Of a stretch of 64,000 bases of DNA, positions 22,900-34,308 are shown piece by piece. Every line of letters begins with the position of its first letter. Position 1 is the first letter of the stretch. The notes beneath the pieces were generated by a model, which worked only from the letters and a program-made list of their open reading frames with translations, was not told where the DNA came from and made no database searches. A program made the position numbers and the translations under genes. Source of the DNA: Branchiostoma floridae. Taxonomy: Eukaryota > Chordata > Leptocardii > Amphioxiformes > Branchiostomatidae. The stretch lies in contig NC_049996.1 in the NCBI RefSeq assembly GCF_000003815.2, forward strand, positions 5,163,069 through 5,227,068, in the 5' to 3' direction.

Positions 22900-23430
22900 C
22901 TCCACCCGACACCAAACTGAGAGAAATGTTCTGCTCTGGCAGCCATCTGTCTACCAACAGGTAGATTTACTTCTAATCGTATTCACTATTGTGTCAACTC
23001 AAACTTTTAATTCAATGTAGCTATAAAGTTATATGTTCAAAATTTACACCCGTCATTTCTAGTGTAATGTATTGTATGGTATCTTATGTAAAGTATTGTA
23101 TTGTATAGTTGCGTATTTACTTAGTCCCCTTAAGGCAAGAGAATGGGACTAAGGTAAGGTAAGGTAGATTTGCGATGGAAAAAAAATAGCAAGTTAGGGC
23201 ACCTGCTAACTTGAAGGGGGAAGAATGTTATGTATTGTTTTGTATTGCATTGTGTATTTGTTTACTGCAACTGGCATCCTTTTTTCGAGCGGGCGACCTA
23301 TACCTGTTCAGGAAAGAGTGGTCTAGAACCGCCGGTAATGTCATTCAACTAAAATTTTCTTGGTTTTCCTGAGACAGAGACGCATTTCCTTGTTCTTGTG
23401 ATTTCCGTCTAGTCTTAGTCTTGCTTTGTG
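22900..23430. mobile_element. Composite repeat D3, short copy
   Basis: Matches the left flank (15735-15960) and right flank (17350-17410) of the longer D3 copy, with only about 150-250 bp between them. It therefore looks like an internally deleted derivative. Confidence 0.5.
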
Positions 23431-24049
23431 AGGATATGGCGAGTCGGCCTTCTAGAAGCTCTAAACACAAAGCACCGCCGGGCAGCTGTTTCGGCTCTGC
23501 GAATTATGGATCAATGCGAGGCCCATATATAATGATGAATGAATCATACTCTTACTAATCATTGAAGACCAGTGGTACTTTGCCTGCGCATGTTTTGCAT
23601 TGTGTGCCACAATCGCAAGCAGAGGAGACGAACAATATTACAAAGCTACTCGGTAAGTTGTTTATCTGTCTGAAAAGACGATATCAGATTGCATGTGTTC
23701 CATCCCGCGGGAATCTGGTGGTGAGCATTTTCTAAAGATCTTCTCAATCAAAGCTAAGAAAAGTCTAACGAGCAAGAACTGAGTAAAATCTGTGACATCG
23801 AATATTGATTATATTTATGTTACGATACTAATACAAAAGCTTGTGTCATTATTTCCCTCCAACGACCGAAATAACACAAGGCTTCAACCGTATAGCTTCA
23901 TCGCTGTAGGACGGATACTTCGTTTTGCAATAGAACCAATCAGATTGCTGCGTATGTTTGATTGGCAAAAACTTTCCCGCCATAACTTGTATAAGACTAA
24001 AACAGATGAGCAAAGGCTATATTTGCCGGTTGGTCTACTCCATAAGCCT
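23431..24049. other. Unannotated interval
   Basis: No supportable feature before the DDE-type fragment. Confidence 0.3.
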
Positions 24050-24301
24050 CGTAATATGCTTAGCATGGCTAAAGGCTTTCGAGTTTTGGCACCTTTCTTA
24101 GCATTATCCAAAACCATTGATGATTCATCAACGTTGTAAATCCTTTCAGGTCGTGCTTGTAGGGCCAACTTTCAAGTTGGGCTAGGTAAATAGCAAAGGA
24201 ATTCTTCACTGCCTCTGGCGTGTCATACTTTGCCATAGCCAAGCTTAGCGGATCTGTTCTCCGGAGTTTTTGTTCAGCAGTTGTTTTCTTTCTCTCTCGC
24301 A
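24050..24301 (-). pseudogene. DDE_1 (pogo/Jerky-type) transposase fragment
   Basis: Minus strand. It reads LRERKKTTAEQKLRRTDPLS, LAMAKYDTPEAVKNSFAIYL and then, after a one-base shift, ALQARPERIYNVDESSM. 'RP.RIYNVDE' is the first catalytic-aspartate motif of DDE_1 transposases (pogo, Tigger and Jerky lineage). The preceding helical linker with a 'sLAmA' start matches the region between the CENP-B-like head and the catalytic core. Downstream catalytic residues are not found, so this is a truncated relic. Confidence 0.6.
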
Positions 24302-24395
24302 GTTACATTACTGCATTGTCATTTAGTTAACGTTACTGCATTATAGTTTATTGTAGGCTATCTAAAAAGTTTTAGATAATAAAAGTTTTTTTCCC

Positions 24396-24644
24396 TTAGG
24401 CATCTTGTATAAATTTGAGAAGCAACCAGTGCCGGAAAGTTGTGGAGTTGAGTAGCGACTTTGCAAACTTCAGGCTTAGGGTTTCTCTTCTGTTCTCAAG
24501 GGACGGCATATCTAATTGGGTAAGGACGCAGTTGTAACAAACATTGGGAGCCAAAAAATATTCTTGGCTCTCAGTAACATACTGCTTTGTTGTCACAGTG
24601 CCGTTAGTAAAGCTAAGATGTACATTATATCTCCCTATATCCAT
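24396..24644 (-). pseudogene. LINE ORF2 C-terminal fragment
   Basis: Minus-strand open segment containing YFLAPNVCYNCVLTQLDMPS, LENRRETLSLKFAKSL and a closing HWL. The pattern 'Y..aL..L.m.sL..RR..L.l.FAk.L......HWL' is the tail that follows the reverse transcriptase thumb in many non-LTR retrotransposons. The catalytic domain is absent, as expected for a 5'-truncated copy. No poly-A tail or target duplication was established. Confidence 0.6.
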
Positions 24645-24649
24645 TCAGT

Positions 24650-25495
24650 ATGCTGATTTATTCATAAATGCAACCCTTTGACTGTACCCATTGAGAAATA
24701 CAGTGGTTCTGGCAGAAGTCTATTTTATTTGAGAAAATACAAAACTTACAATGCAAATATAAAACTAGTTCTTTGTCAATTTCTTTATATTGCATCCTAG
24801 TATGTTATTAGGAAACTCTCATAATCTGTGGGAAAACGTGTAACCCGATACAATCTTTCCCAAAAGGTAAAGTAACAGGTTAACCAAGTCAGTCAAAAAT
24901 CAAGCATAGGCAAACAGCGTGTTTTTGTTGTCTATTTTTTATGCGATCTTTAAAATGTAAGACTGCGGTTTTTTTTTTCTTTTCTTCCTCGATGCTGCGT
25001 ACCTTATCGCTAATATGTTTAGACTCGTAGCATATAATGTAGATGTCCCACTCATGAGCAACGCTTAACTTATGTCATCTTTTTTTCAATGCAGTATGTA
25101 GTCGCTTGTATGTCCTTGCAGCCTTGAGTTGATTGCAAAAGATAACAAGATCATTGCTCTCCATGTGCATTAGTGTCTAAATATGTAAAAAGTAGTGTGT
25201 AGCTTGTTTTTCCCTTTGAGTCCAATAATTCTCCTTGTGTTTCACACTTTTGTCTTTACCCTGGTGACGCCAGTGGCCCTTTCCCGCAAGCTGGAACACC
25301 CGTCAGTTGTCAGGGTGTCATCTTGTCAGAGGATGGCTGCACACCTTTATCGAACAATAGTCTAACGTTACATTGTTACAAAATAACAGTATTGATATGC
25401 ACCTGCTGTGTATTCGTATGCGTGTCGTCATGAATATAGACTATAACCTGTCATGATATCACATGTGGTAATAAAAGAAATAAAATTGTATTTTC
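24650..25495. other. Unannotated interval
   Basis: AT-rich; nothing supportable. Confidence 0.35.
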
Positions 25496-26465
25496 TTAAC
25501 CCTCAAACCACCGTAGCTTTTTTGTGACGTAGATTACCGTATGGGGTCAAAACTGACCCCAAAACGTTTGTACAAATACAGTTTTTTGTGTGACTCTTTT
25601 TGTGATTTGTATATATGTATAGTTTCATTAATCTATGTGGGACAGTCTGATATGATTAGGTGAGAATAACTCTAGTTCATTATCATAATTTATGCAAAAG
25701 ATCACGAGGACCATATTTTGCATCAACACTATTCAGACCAGATAGGAGGTTTTTGATGCCTGTACCAACTTCAATGCCGTATAGCGCCTGAATGGCTTAT
25801 GATAGGGCCACCAAACTTGGTAACTTTTTAGAAAATGTTAATAGCAAACATTTTCAGTGAAAAAAGTGTGTTCATCATTTTTCATGTTGCCATGGCAACG
25901 GAATTCTGACAGACACATTTATTACGAAATCTTCTAATTTTGAATCAAACATTTAAGTTTTAAGGTTTTCTTAGAAAATAACAGTTGTTTATCACATCTT
26001 ATAAAATTCAACGTTAATTTCTTGACTCACTATTCATACTTTATGCTAATTTGATGACGTCATCAGTCAAAATCCAAGATGGCGGCCGAGATTACCTAGA
26101 TGACGTCATAATGTCGTCATATAACATGATAATGGCACAAAAGTTGTTACAATAATTTTTCCTTACATGTAAATCATTCTCTGAAAATTTCGTGATCCTA
26201 CGATAAGTAGTTTAGGTGTGGGTCGCAAAAGTTTGTTTAAAAAAGTGCTGGGGTCAGTTTTGACCCCACTGGACCATGCATAAACTTTCTAAGATAACTT
26301 AATCAACAATGAGCCAATCTCGATAAAAACGTATAAGAAGTTATAGAACATATATACAAACAAACTCCTGGAAGGAAATTTGTTTTCAACCAGAAATGCC
26401 ATAATAGCACACATCGATATACGCCTGGGGTCAGTTTTGACCCCATACGGTGGTTTGAGGGTTAA
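25496..26465. mobile_element. piggyBac-like MITE, subfamily 2, copy b
   Basis: Intact TTAA on both sides (25496-25499, 26462-26465) and perfect 16-bp ends CCCTCAAACCACCGTA / TACGGTGGTTTGAGGG. Internal landmarks: dyads GGGGTCA-n4-TGACCCC at 25543, 26250 and 26427; GTTGCCATGGCAAC at 25886-25899; TGACGTCA at 26055 and 26101; CAAGATGGCGGC at 26075-26086. It is nearly collinear with 17903-18850 with few differences, so the subfamily is comparatively young. Confidence 0.92.
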
Positions 26466-28302
26466 GCCTGTCAATAAAAAGTTTCCACCGCTGAGCCTTT
26501 CAAAATTTTCAACAATACTTAACTTGTTATAATAGTCCGCAAATGTCGAAATGGTTACACTCACTTATCAATTATTTACTGTTACTACATAAGCAATAAC
26601 ATGGGACATTAAGTTGGGCCCCCTCAGTCCTGTATCACACACAGATTCCACCTAAATCTAAACTAGGACGCGGAAACATAACGTAATTTGAGACCCTTCG
26701 GTGACTAGGGAGTGCAATCTATTGAAGCACAAAGGAGAAAGCCTCAGAACATAAATAATAAAAGAATATGCAGCTGTTATATGCATATAAAGCATAAAAA
26801 GTGGTAGTGTCTTTATACACATAATGCCCCAAAATAGCTTTTTAAATTTTGGAAGTTTTTAAATCATAGGTAACACGTTTATATACATATTACCAGGTCT
26901 AGATACGGGAACTGTAGGACGTAATCCTGTTTCTGTGTCACACCATCAGGGACATTTAGGTTGACTACTGAGCACGCTTGTCACACATGATCATAGATGA
27001 ACCTGGCCTATGCTCGTACCAGCTGCAATACGTTTGCAACTGTTAGATGGTTAACACAACTTAATCTGACCTTTCCACCTTTGGGTTCATTTTGAAGATC
27101 TTGATTACTTTCCTTTCAAATCATTCCTTCAAATGCAGACCCTTAATGCTTTCGTCTTGTGTCGGTCTGGCGTGATTTCTTCAACAGTAAAGCTGATTTG
27201 GTAACCGCAAACAGAACGAGAGTTCTTCGAGCTTTGTTGACTGGCCACAGATGACTCCAACATGAATGATGCGATCTTCCTCTTAAGCGAACTGTTTGTA
27301 CAGCTCTACAAGATGCTGCGAAACTCAGGCTTTAAAGAAGGTTGGAGAGAATCACCTATTGTAATATCCTACTAATGAATGTAGGCACTTAAGCCAACGT
27401 TAGCAGTCCTTCCTTTACGTGTTAAGTCACAGTAACATTGTTTCAAACGTGTTATGTCTTCTCTTTCCACCTTAGTCAATAATACCTCTTTCCACCACTA
27501 TTCAGCCCTCACCCCTCTGCTCTCGCCACCTTTTGTTTATGCAGTTACTGCAGGCTCCCAAAGTATATGAAACAGGGTGCCCATAACTTTTACGGACTAG
27601 CCCAGGTTGTAATTGAACAAAAGCATTGATCATTTAAACTATAAATTTCTTAACTTTATTGAGATCAGAGACAGAGGTAACTGTTTGGCGCTGCACATCT
27701 TGCATTCTCCTTGAGACAAACCCGCGGTACGTAAAGGAAATAGCCTGGTTAAATGCTTCATCTGTGGATTCAAACTTCGTAGTTTGAATTAAACTCCTTG
27801 TTGCAAATATTTGCGTTTCCAATACTCAATTGTGAGCGTATTCACCAAAGCTAGCGTCTCAAATGCACAGATATACTCTCATCCTTCCCAATTGAGTCCC
27901 CATAGATGAAGATTTTCTATGCTTTCTACGGTTGAATTACGTATCGCGTCATGTGAACTAGGTTTTCTTCTCAGTGATGTCCCCTGATTTATAATCCCAA
28001 GCAATCATTACAGCAGCACTTCAGTTTTATTGGTGTGTATCCTAACCAACTGCGATGTGAAAAGTTATACCAGTACTGGTAGAGTGTGTTCTCTTCTAAC
28101 ATCACCTTTGTGACGTGGCGCTTCTAAGGTTTGCCACGCTGAAACGCTGCTCTCTCCTTATGTTTTTAGTATTGTATTTTAATGATGCTTTCGGTGACTA
28201 AATTTCTGTTACGATAGTACAAATGCATCTAAAATGCTGTAGACTGCTCTTTGATGGATTCCAACCGTTTCAATGTTTGTATCGTGTAAAATACCTGCTC
28301 CA
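26466..28302. other. Unannotated interval
   Basis: No supportable gene; only short open frames. Confidence 0.35.
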
Positions 28303-28380
28303 TAGCCTGTAATCCAGCCTTGTTGTGCTTTGGTCGCCAAAAGGTACGCTTCCTGCCAACACGTCGTTACCATTTGAACG
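28303..28380. repeat. Dispersed repeat D1, copy b
   Basis: TAATCCAGCCTTGTTGTGCTTTGG...AGGTACGCTTCCTGCCAACAC, a close match to 10989-11080. Confidence 0.6.
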
Positions 28381-29735
28381 ATCGGAGTTTGAATATATTT
28401 GTGTGTATACATTCGTCAGTCTCGTAAGCCTTCTCACACAATGCTGAAGTTATACATTTGTTCAGTTGCACAATGTATATCATGTTGAAGGTAAAAAAGA
28501 GGGCTGGAACCTATACTGACAGAGATGTAAGCATAAATCAAAACTGATACTTTAACAGGCTACTGTTGTAAATACCTAATCAAGACCAGCCAGGTGAGTC
28601 CTCACGTAAAAGTTGACATTGCCAAAGTGAATTCGCTTTAGCGCATAGATAAGGACTACATCATTGAATGGTTCCGACATGTATGTGTCTCTGCACTAGA
28701 AAAGTAAACAGTGAAAGGTGTTTCGGTCTAACAGAGCCTCGCATGCTAAAATAAAGAGAAAATTGCATTAACTATGTTGAATGAACATCATATGCAGCAG
28801 AAATGATATTGTATTCCCGTGCTATCAAAGTACCATGACAGTATTGAGCTCGTTTGTAGATCTCGGTTGATTAGAGAAACTGCCTGTATGCTTCAATGCT
28901 CTTTTCACCTTTGTGCAGAACCTTGCTGGGCTTCCATGTGAGTTTTTGACATGGAGAGGATTTGTGGCATTGCCAAAGTAAAACATAATATGAACAACAC
29001 TAACACATAAGGTAAAACTTGAATATGTATAATTGTTGACTTCAAGGTTTACCAGCCAGCAAAAACATTTCATACGATTCTCAAGCTCTACATGAATTGT
29101 ACCAACAACAGCCTTTATATTGAGAAACCATTGCAAACTTTCTGAACCTTACCATATAGTGATCAACAATGCTAGGATAGATATTCTGATGTTATCAGCA
29201 AAACCACGACAATGCTTCATTGACCAATAAAAGCCTGTCTTGAAAGCTCATCATGTAATGATAACTTGAAGTTTATCATACGAAAAAAGTATATATATCT
29301 AGTGAAGAAAATACCAACATATAATGATAATGCTTGTAGAAATGAAGTTGCAAATTAATTGAACATCAATATCTTTATAACACTGGTCTTCCAACTTTGT
29401 TAGTATGCCTATTTTTCATTATACTTTTCATCAAACTTGTTTTTATGTGAATTGTTCTTTTTGGCCACGGCAAATCTCGACTTTTCATATTGCGATTCTA
29501 ACTGGACAATGCCCTCTTTCTCTTCGTTTTCCTCCCAATACTTCTCACTTGAGGTAGACCCAAACTAGTTCTCACAAACTCCCAACCCCTCTACTTCCTT
29601 ATCCATTACAAAACCCTTATCTGCCATATAAACATCGCCTGGCAGCAGCTTTTCATCCTCCAATATATCCATAAAAGGTCAAAACATCCCCCTTCCTACA
29701 TAGGTCTTTGTTCGAGGTACTTCCTTTAAAAAGGC
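28381..29735. other. Unannotated interval
   Basis: AT-rich; nothing supportable. Confidence 0.35.
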
Positions 29736-29830
29736 TGGTAGAAAACATAAAAGAACCGCTTGAATCTATCACTACAAGAGCTTTCATCACTTATAACTGG
29801 ATTTAAAATTTGAAAAGCACTGAGATCAAA
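29736..29830. repeat. Dispersed repeat D4, copy a
   Basis: AGGCTGGTAGAAAA.ATAAAA, CGAATCT/TGAATCT, AGAAGAGCTTT and GAAAAGCACTGAGAT recur in the same order at 33750-33855. Confidence 0.6.
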
Positions 29831-29849
29831 CTTGTAGGTTTGTAGGCAC

Positions 29850-29955
29850 TGTAACGGTCTAGAGATTTAGGGTCGGAACTCGCGTCGCGTTGTTCTGAAG
29901 ACGGATGAATTTATTGGTAAGACAAGACAAAGAGTACAAGGAAAATCATACAGCG
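29850..29955 (-). mobile_element. LTR 3' end of a decayed LTR retrotransposon
   Basis: Read on the minus strand, this segment contains CCAATAAATTCATCC (a poly-A signal) and ends ACCGTTACA; on the plus strand it starts TGTAACGG. A signal about 60-80 bp before a ...ACA end is the R-U5 layout of Gypsy-type LTRs. It directly adjoins the gag relic, so the rest of the internal region is missing. Confidence 0.45.
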
Positions 29956-30352
29956 CCAATTTGCCTGATCGGCTCGTGGATAGGCTAAAGCTATCAAGCG
30001 GCAAACCCGCAGCTCAAACTCTTGCGGCGACTCGCCCTGTCGTCGCCGCAGAGACTGGAGGTCGCTTCGAATTCGATATTGGCCGGGATCCTGTGGCCGT
30101 CTATACATCTTTTTTGAGATATTCAAGGACCATATCCGGCGTCCCGTTACGGATCGCCTCTGGCGCATACGTCAGCGTTTGGAGAGCGTCCCCAGAAAGA
30201 TGTTTTACCAAGACTGCGCGACTCGTTTTCTCATCCCAACGTCCAAAATCCCGTTCGTTTGGCAGTTTGCAAATATATGACAGATTTCCGCACAAAAAAA
30301 GGAAAGGAGTAAGATTATTTTCATTTATTTTCTTCAAATAACTGTTGTTCAT
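29956..30352 (-). pseudogene. Retrotransposon Gag-like fragment
   Basis: Minus strand, two frames joined by a shift near 30100-30130. The first half reads LPNERDFGRWDEKTSRAVLV and then HLSGDALQTL. The second reads DLQSLRRRQGESPQEFELRV followed by RLIALAYPRA. 'W....R...L...L.G.A...L' followed by 'L..R.Q...ESPQEF...V..L...AYP' is the capsid-like region of Gypsy/Ty3-type Gag. Protease and polymerase are absent. It is broken and is described only as a relic. Confidence 0.6.
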
Positions 30353-30376
30353 TTATTTTCTTCAAATAACTGTTGG
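30321..30376. repeat. 28-bp tandem duplication
   Basis: TTCATTTATTTTCTTCAAAT... occurs twice head to tail at the edge of the gag relic. Confidence 0.8.
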
Positions 30377-33005
30377 TAGAAAAAAATGAATGGTTTTGTT
30401 GCGAAAGTAGTGGAGCTTTGTGTTTATTGTGTATATTTAATATACTGTAGGATTTCTGTCTGACTAGTGAGCATTACAAAATGTTATTAGCAGAATGTTT
30501 AACTGTTTACTGTGAGTCTTGGAACCCGAATGGATTCTTCCGGAATGTGAATCTGCTGGTGGTTGTTCAAAAAACTTTTTTCTATTTTAAAGAATTAAAA
30601 TTCATAAGAACTAAAGAATTTTTCTTTCAATTACGTAGTAATCCTTGTTTTTTATCCAGTGTTTCCAACTGATTGACTTCCCTCCTATGGGAATACATCT
30701 ATTGACAAATAAATTTGTTGCGTCAGTTGTTATGGTTAACAGTTATGGCGGAAGTAATCTGCCAATCATCTAAAAGCAGTATTCCAATTGGCTCTATCAC
30801 AAAATGCATTATCTGCCCTGCAGTAAAAAAAAATGTAATATAAACTAAGAGTCTGGAGGCATTCAGTTGTTTTTCAAGGCAAGTATTTACAGCAGTATCC
30901 AAATTGACATTGCCACATAAATGTAACCGTTATCCATTCTAACAGATTTCAAATTTTAACTGTACTTATTATAAATGAGGTTCTTTGTTGGACCCAAACA
31001 AGCTTTCTGAGCCCAGGAACGGGTGTAATCTGATATCATCAAGAACTAACGATGCTTTGTAAATGTGTTTTTGGTTCGTCGTGATTGTGACGCATTTCCC
31101 TAAGCTGTCTCCTTTATTCTTAATGGGTACAAAGTACAGGTCTAGAGCCTAGCAGTGCGATCTTACGTGTTAAATTTTGCGTGTTTGTCTTAGGTGAAGG
31201 ATTCGTAAACGAGTCTTTAACGGATATATTGTAAAATAATTCAGTCACAGTCTGTATTTGGTCATTTATCCACATTGTGAGTTGAATCTACCTTATAAAA
31301 TTGCACGGCGATGTTTACAATTGATGAATATAACTTTGTTGTGACGTGCGTACATCTTGAAATATGCGTACTTTCAACCGACGCTTCAGTGGCCAAGGTG
31401 TTTTTTTGCAGCTACTCATGGCCCAGGTTCTGTAGCAGGCCTTAAGTGCAGTATGGCGTCCAGCTCATCGTAAAATGGACAGGGGCTCGACCGTTCCCGC
31501 TTTTGGATTTTTCCTTCTTCATTTTCCTGTATGTTGCTTTTAGATCACAAAGCTAGACTTGGATTTGCTTGGCCGATTTTCTTACCTTGCTTCTCTCATA
31601 CCTTTTGCTTCAGATGCCTATGTATGCCTTCCACATCATCATGCTGCTGCCCATGGAGGTTATTTTGAGAAACGGAGATATAACCGATGCATTCGACAAA
31701 CACTGTCCTTATCTACGATAGGGATCAAGAACATTAAAAAATGAGATCTTGTCACACTTTACCGGTAAACTAAAACCAATAAGTTCCCATTGTCGCAAAA
31801 TGAAAAATGGTAGCTTTTTCAAAAGGATTTCTCTAGTGACAGAAAACGACAGGAAATCCATTGCTCACTTGGCTGTAAGCATTTTATTCCTTCTTCCGTT
31901 TGGAATCTCTTTTCTTTATTTAGTCACGCATTTTTCTCGTTCAAGAAGTACTGTTTACAGTCCATGTGTGTTTGTTGCGTTTAAGTTGTTATATCTCCAG
32001 AACGTTAGGTGCGATGCGATAATGTCCAACAAGACCAGAATTGTTCTAGTAGACACCATCTCTTGGTGCTACTTCTACAGCAAACAAGCAAACGCCTCAA
32101 ACTGCCGTTTTTTGTTTGTTTGTGTTGACTCTGGCTGGACAAGCGACTGCACTGGATAGATACAATACAGACAAGCTGTATAGATCTCCATGGACTTGCA
32201 GACCTGTAGTTGGGTATAAACAACTGTGACTGAGAAGGTTCTGTAGATTTCAAACATGTCTGACAGTATACGTGCGAGTTCGCTGTCCCTCCTCAGTTCA
32301 ACCTTCTCTCTTAGTTTTATTTAGTCGCTAAATGTGTCGCCAAGAGGCATACCCCTCAATCATATCACATCGCCATCCACGCATGCCTATTCGAAGCCTG
32401 TTCTGCAGCCTGTGACTATACCAAGTGCCAGTATTTTTATCTCTGCGTTGACAGAGCATACGGATAGAATTGTCGCTGCACACTTTCACTTTAGTTATTT
32501 CAGTTAGCTGAGACATGACACTTCCGGGTTCGCTAGGGGTCCCCCTTAACTAGCACTTACGGTGGACGACCAGTCTGTACTTTGTTGTTTAAAAATAAAG
32601 ATGAATCAAGAAATCTGGACAGATGACACGAAAAGCGTTTATCCGGGACTGCCCGTTATGTACGTCTTGCAGAAAACGTAAGCAGATAAGGGGGTACTGC
32701 ACGTCGTCTGATGTTGCCATACTTACATTTTTTATTGGCAAACACGCAAGTTACCTGAAATCCTACCATACAATTAAAGTCATATAAACCACAATAAAGA
32801 AGCAAGTCAGAGGTATTTTATTGGTTATTTTGCGTTTTCATTTTCAAGCGCGGCTAATATGCGCCATCTTTGTGTAGCGAAGACAGGTCCCGCCAAGCAA
32901 TGTAGTTCTCGAAAAGTCTCGCACAATCTCGCCCTAAACTAAGTGTACGTAATTTGGCCGATTAGAATATCCCTGTGTCAGCCATGAAATGTAAAACACG
33001 TACCT
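30377..33005. other. Unannotated interval
   Basis: The longest open frame (31749-32159, plus, 136 codons) has no recognised domain or splice context, and I do not call it a gene. Confidence 0.35.
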
Positions 33006-33420
33006 TTTGTCTGATGCAGCAGCAGAACAGCCTCTTCCCCCACTTTCTCAGGAAAACCCTCTTCATCCCTTCAAGTCGAACGTTTCAGCTGCAAGCATCG
33101 TGCTCGACAGGTCGCTCATCTATCTCTCCGTATGCATTGGCCTCGTAAGGGACTCCTGTGAACAGCAGATTCTGTTTCAACCAGTCTTACCGCATTCTCT
33201 AGTCAAACTCGTCCTCCGTGTCCTCTTGTCTCATGCAGCAGTAGAAGAGCCTATTCCACCACTTACTCTGGGAACCCTTCTTCCTTCCTACAAGTCGTAC
33301 GGTTTCAGCTTCAAGCAGCTTACTCGACCAGTTGCTCACCTGTCCGTGCAGAGCGCCCAACTCGGCTGGAATAACTTCAGCTTGATTAGATTAATCTGCT
33401 TGTAAGCAAACTCTTCGCTC
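33006..33420 (+). repeat. Two-copy tandem repeat, open on plus strand
   Basis: Two units about 220 bp apart share GTCT.ATGCAGCAG.AGAA.AGCCT, CCACTTTCTC/CCACTTACTC, TACAAGTCGTAC/TTCAAGTCGAAC and CAGCTGCAAGCA/CAGCTTCAAGCA. The plus-strand frame stays open through both, giving AAAEQPLPPL and AAVEEPIPPL as parallel peptides. It may be a duplicated exon, but the protein family is unknown and the opposite strand is not excluded. Confidence 0.4.
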
Positions 33421-33749
33421 TGTTTAATCTCAGTTATTTCCAAGCGCAGCCACTTGATGTCATCTCTAAACCCACTACCACACTACTAAATAACTCATGG
33501 AATATTTTAGTGGTCTGAGTTGACAGCTAGACGGTGATACTCTCCAAGGTGACATATCCCGTCGCCATATCTTCCTCACCGCCGTGACATGTCATGCGCC
33601 TCGTCAAAATAGAATAAAAGAATACGAAAACTGTCCATGATGACATCTCTTGGCAGCAAAGTTACATCCTACTACATGGCGGAATGTGTCTCCTACTGAG
33701 TCACCGGTGCACTAATGTTCACGGACCTCTTGGACCTGCATAAATCCCC
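33421..33749. other. Unannotated interval
   Basis: No supportable feature. Confidence 0.3.
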
Positions 33750-33855
33750 AAAAGGCTGGTAGAAAATATAAAATAACTCCTCGAATCTGCAACTAGAAGA
33801 GCTTTTAAAGTGGTACTTGACTTATTATTAGAAAAGCACTGAGATTGAACTTTGA
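33750..33855. repeat. Dispersed repeat D4, copy b
   Basis: Partner of 29736-29830 with the same ordered blocks. Confidence 0.6.
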
Positions 33856-33977
33856 AAGAAGATAGTTTTTCAGTGCCTTTTATCATGGCCACTGTTATTG
33901 AAAAAAAATCTTATTCTAAAGGCATTTTTTTCTAATCAAAACATTTCGCTTGGATCATAAACTATACTACTCAAGTT

Positions 33978-34100
33978 TTAACCCAATTCAGACCGCTTTT
34001 TTTGTCAAGGTCAGCTTTTGATGCCCGCTCTTCTAACTTTTGTAATTCCTAACGACTTCTCATATGACCACCAAGAGAATGATAGACGTAATAGATAAAA
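33978..34100. mobile_element. piggyBac-like MITE left-end relic
   Basis: TTAA then CCCAATTCAGACCG, followed by GCTTTTGATGCCCGC, which parallels CTTTTGAGGCCCGC of the 20483 element. No right end is seen. Confidence 0.55.
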
Positions 34101-34308
34101 CTAAATTTTGACGCTATTACTTCTGACGAAACTGTGTAAAACATCGAGCAGATTAAAATTGGACTGAGCAGAGCACTTCGGACTAATGCTTGTAGCCTTT
34201 CACAGACTACACCTATGTATCAGATATTTTGTGAAAATGTATATTGAAAGGTAATTACTATGTAGAATGCAATTAGTTGTCTCCAGAAACAACGTCAATT
34301 CCGCAGAA

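Noticed and set aside
23792-24139. 115-codon plus-strand frame
   Set aside because: Lies over the minus-strand DDE_1 transposase fragment, which has a recognisable RIYNVDE motif.
14712-26108. CRE/X-box cluster as an MHC-type enhancer of a local gene
   Set aside because: The motifs lie in dispersed MITEs and no adjacent intact gene is visible, so locus-specific regulation cannot be claimed.
31749-32159. 136-codon plus-strand frame
   Set aside because: No recognised domain, no splice context, mixed composition. Openness of this length is expected by chance in 64 kb.
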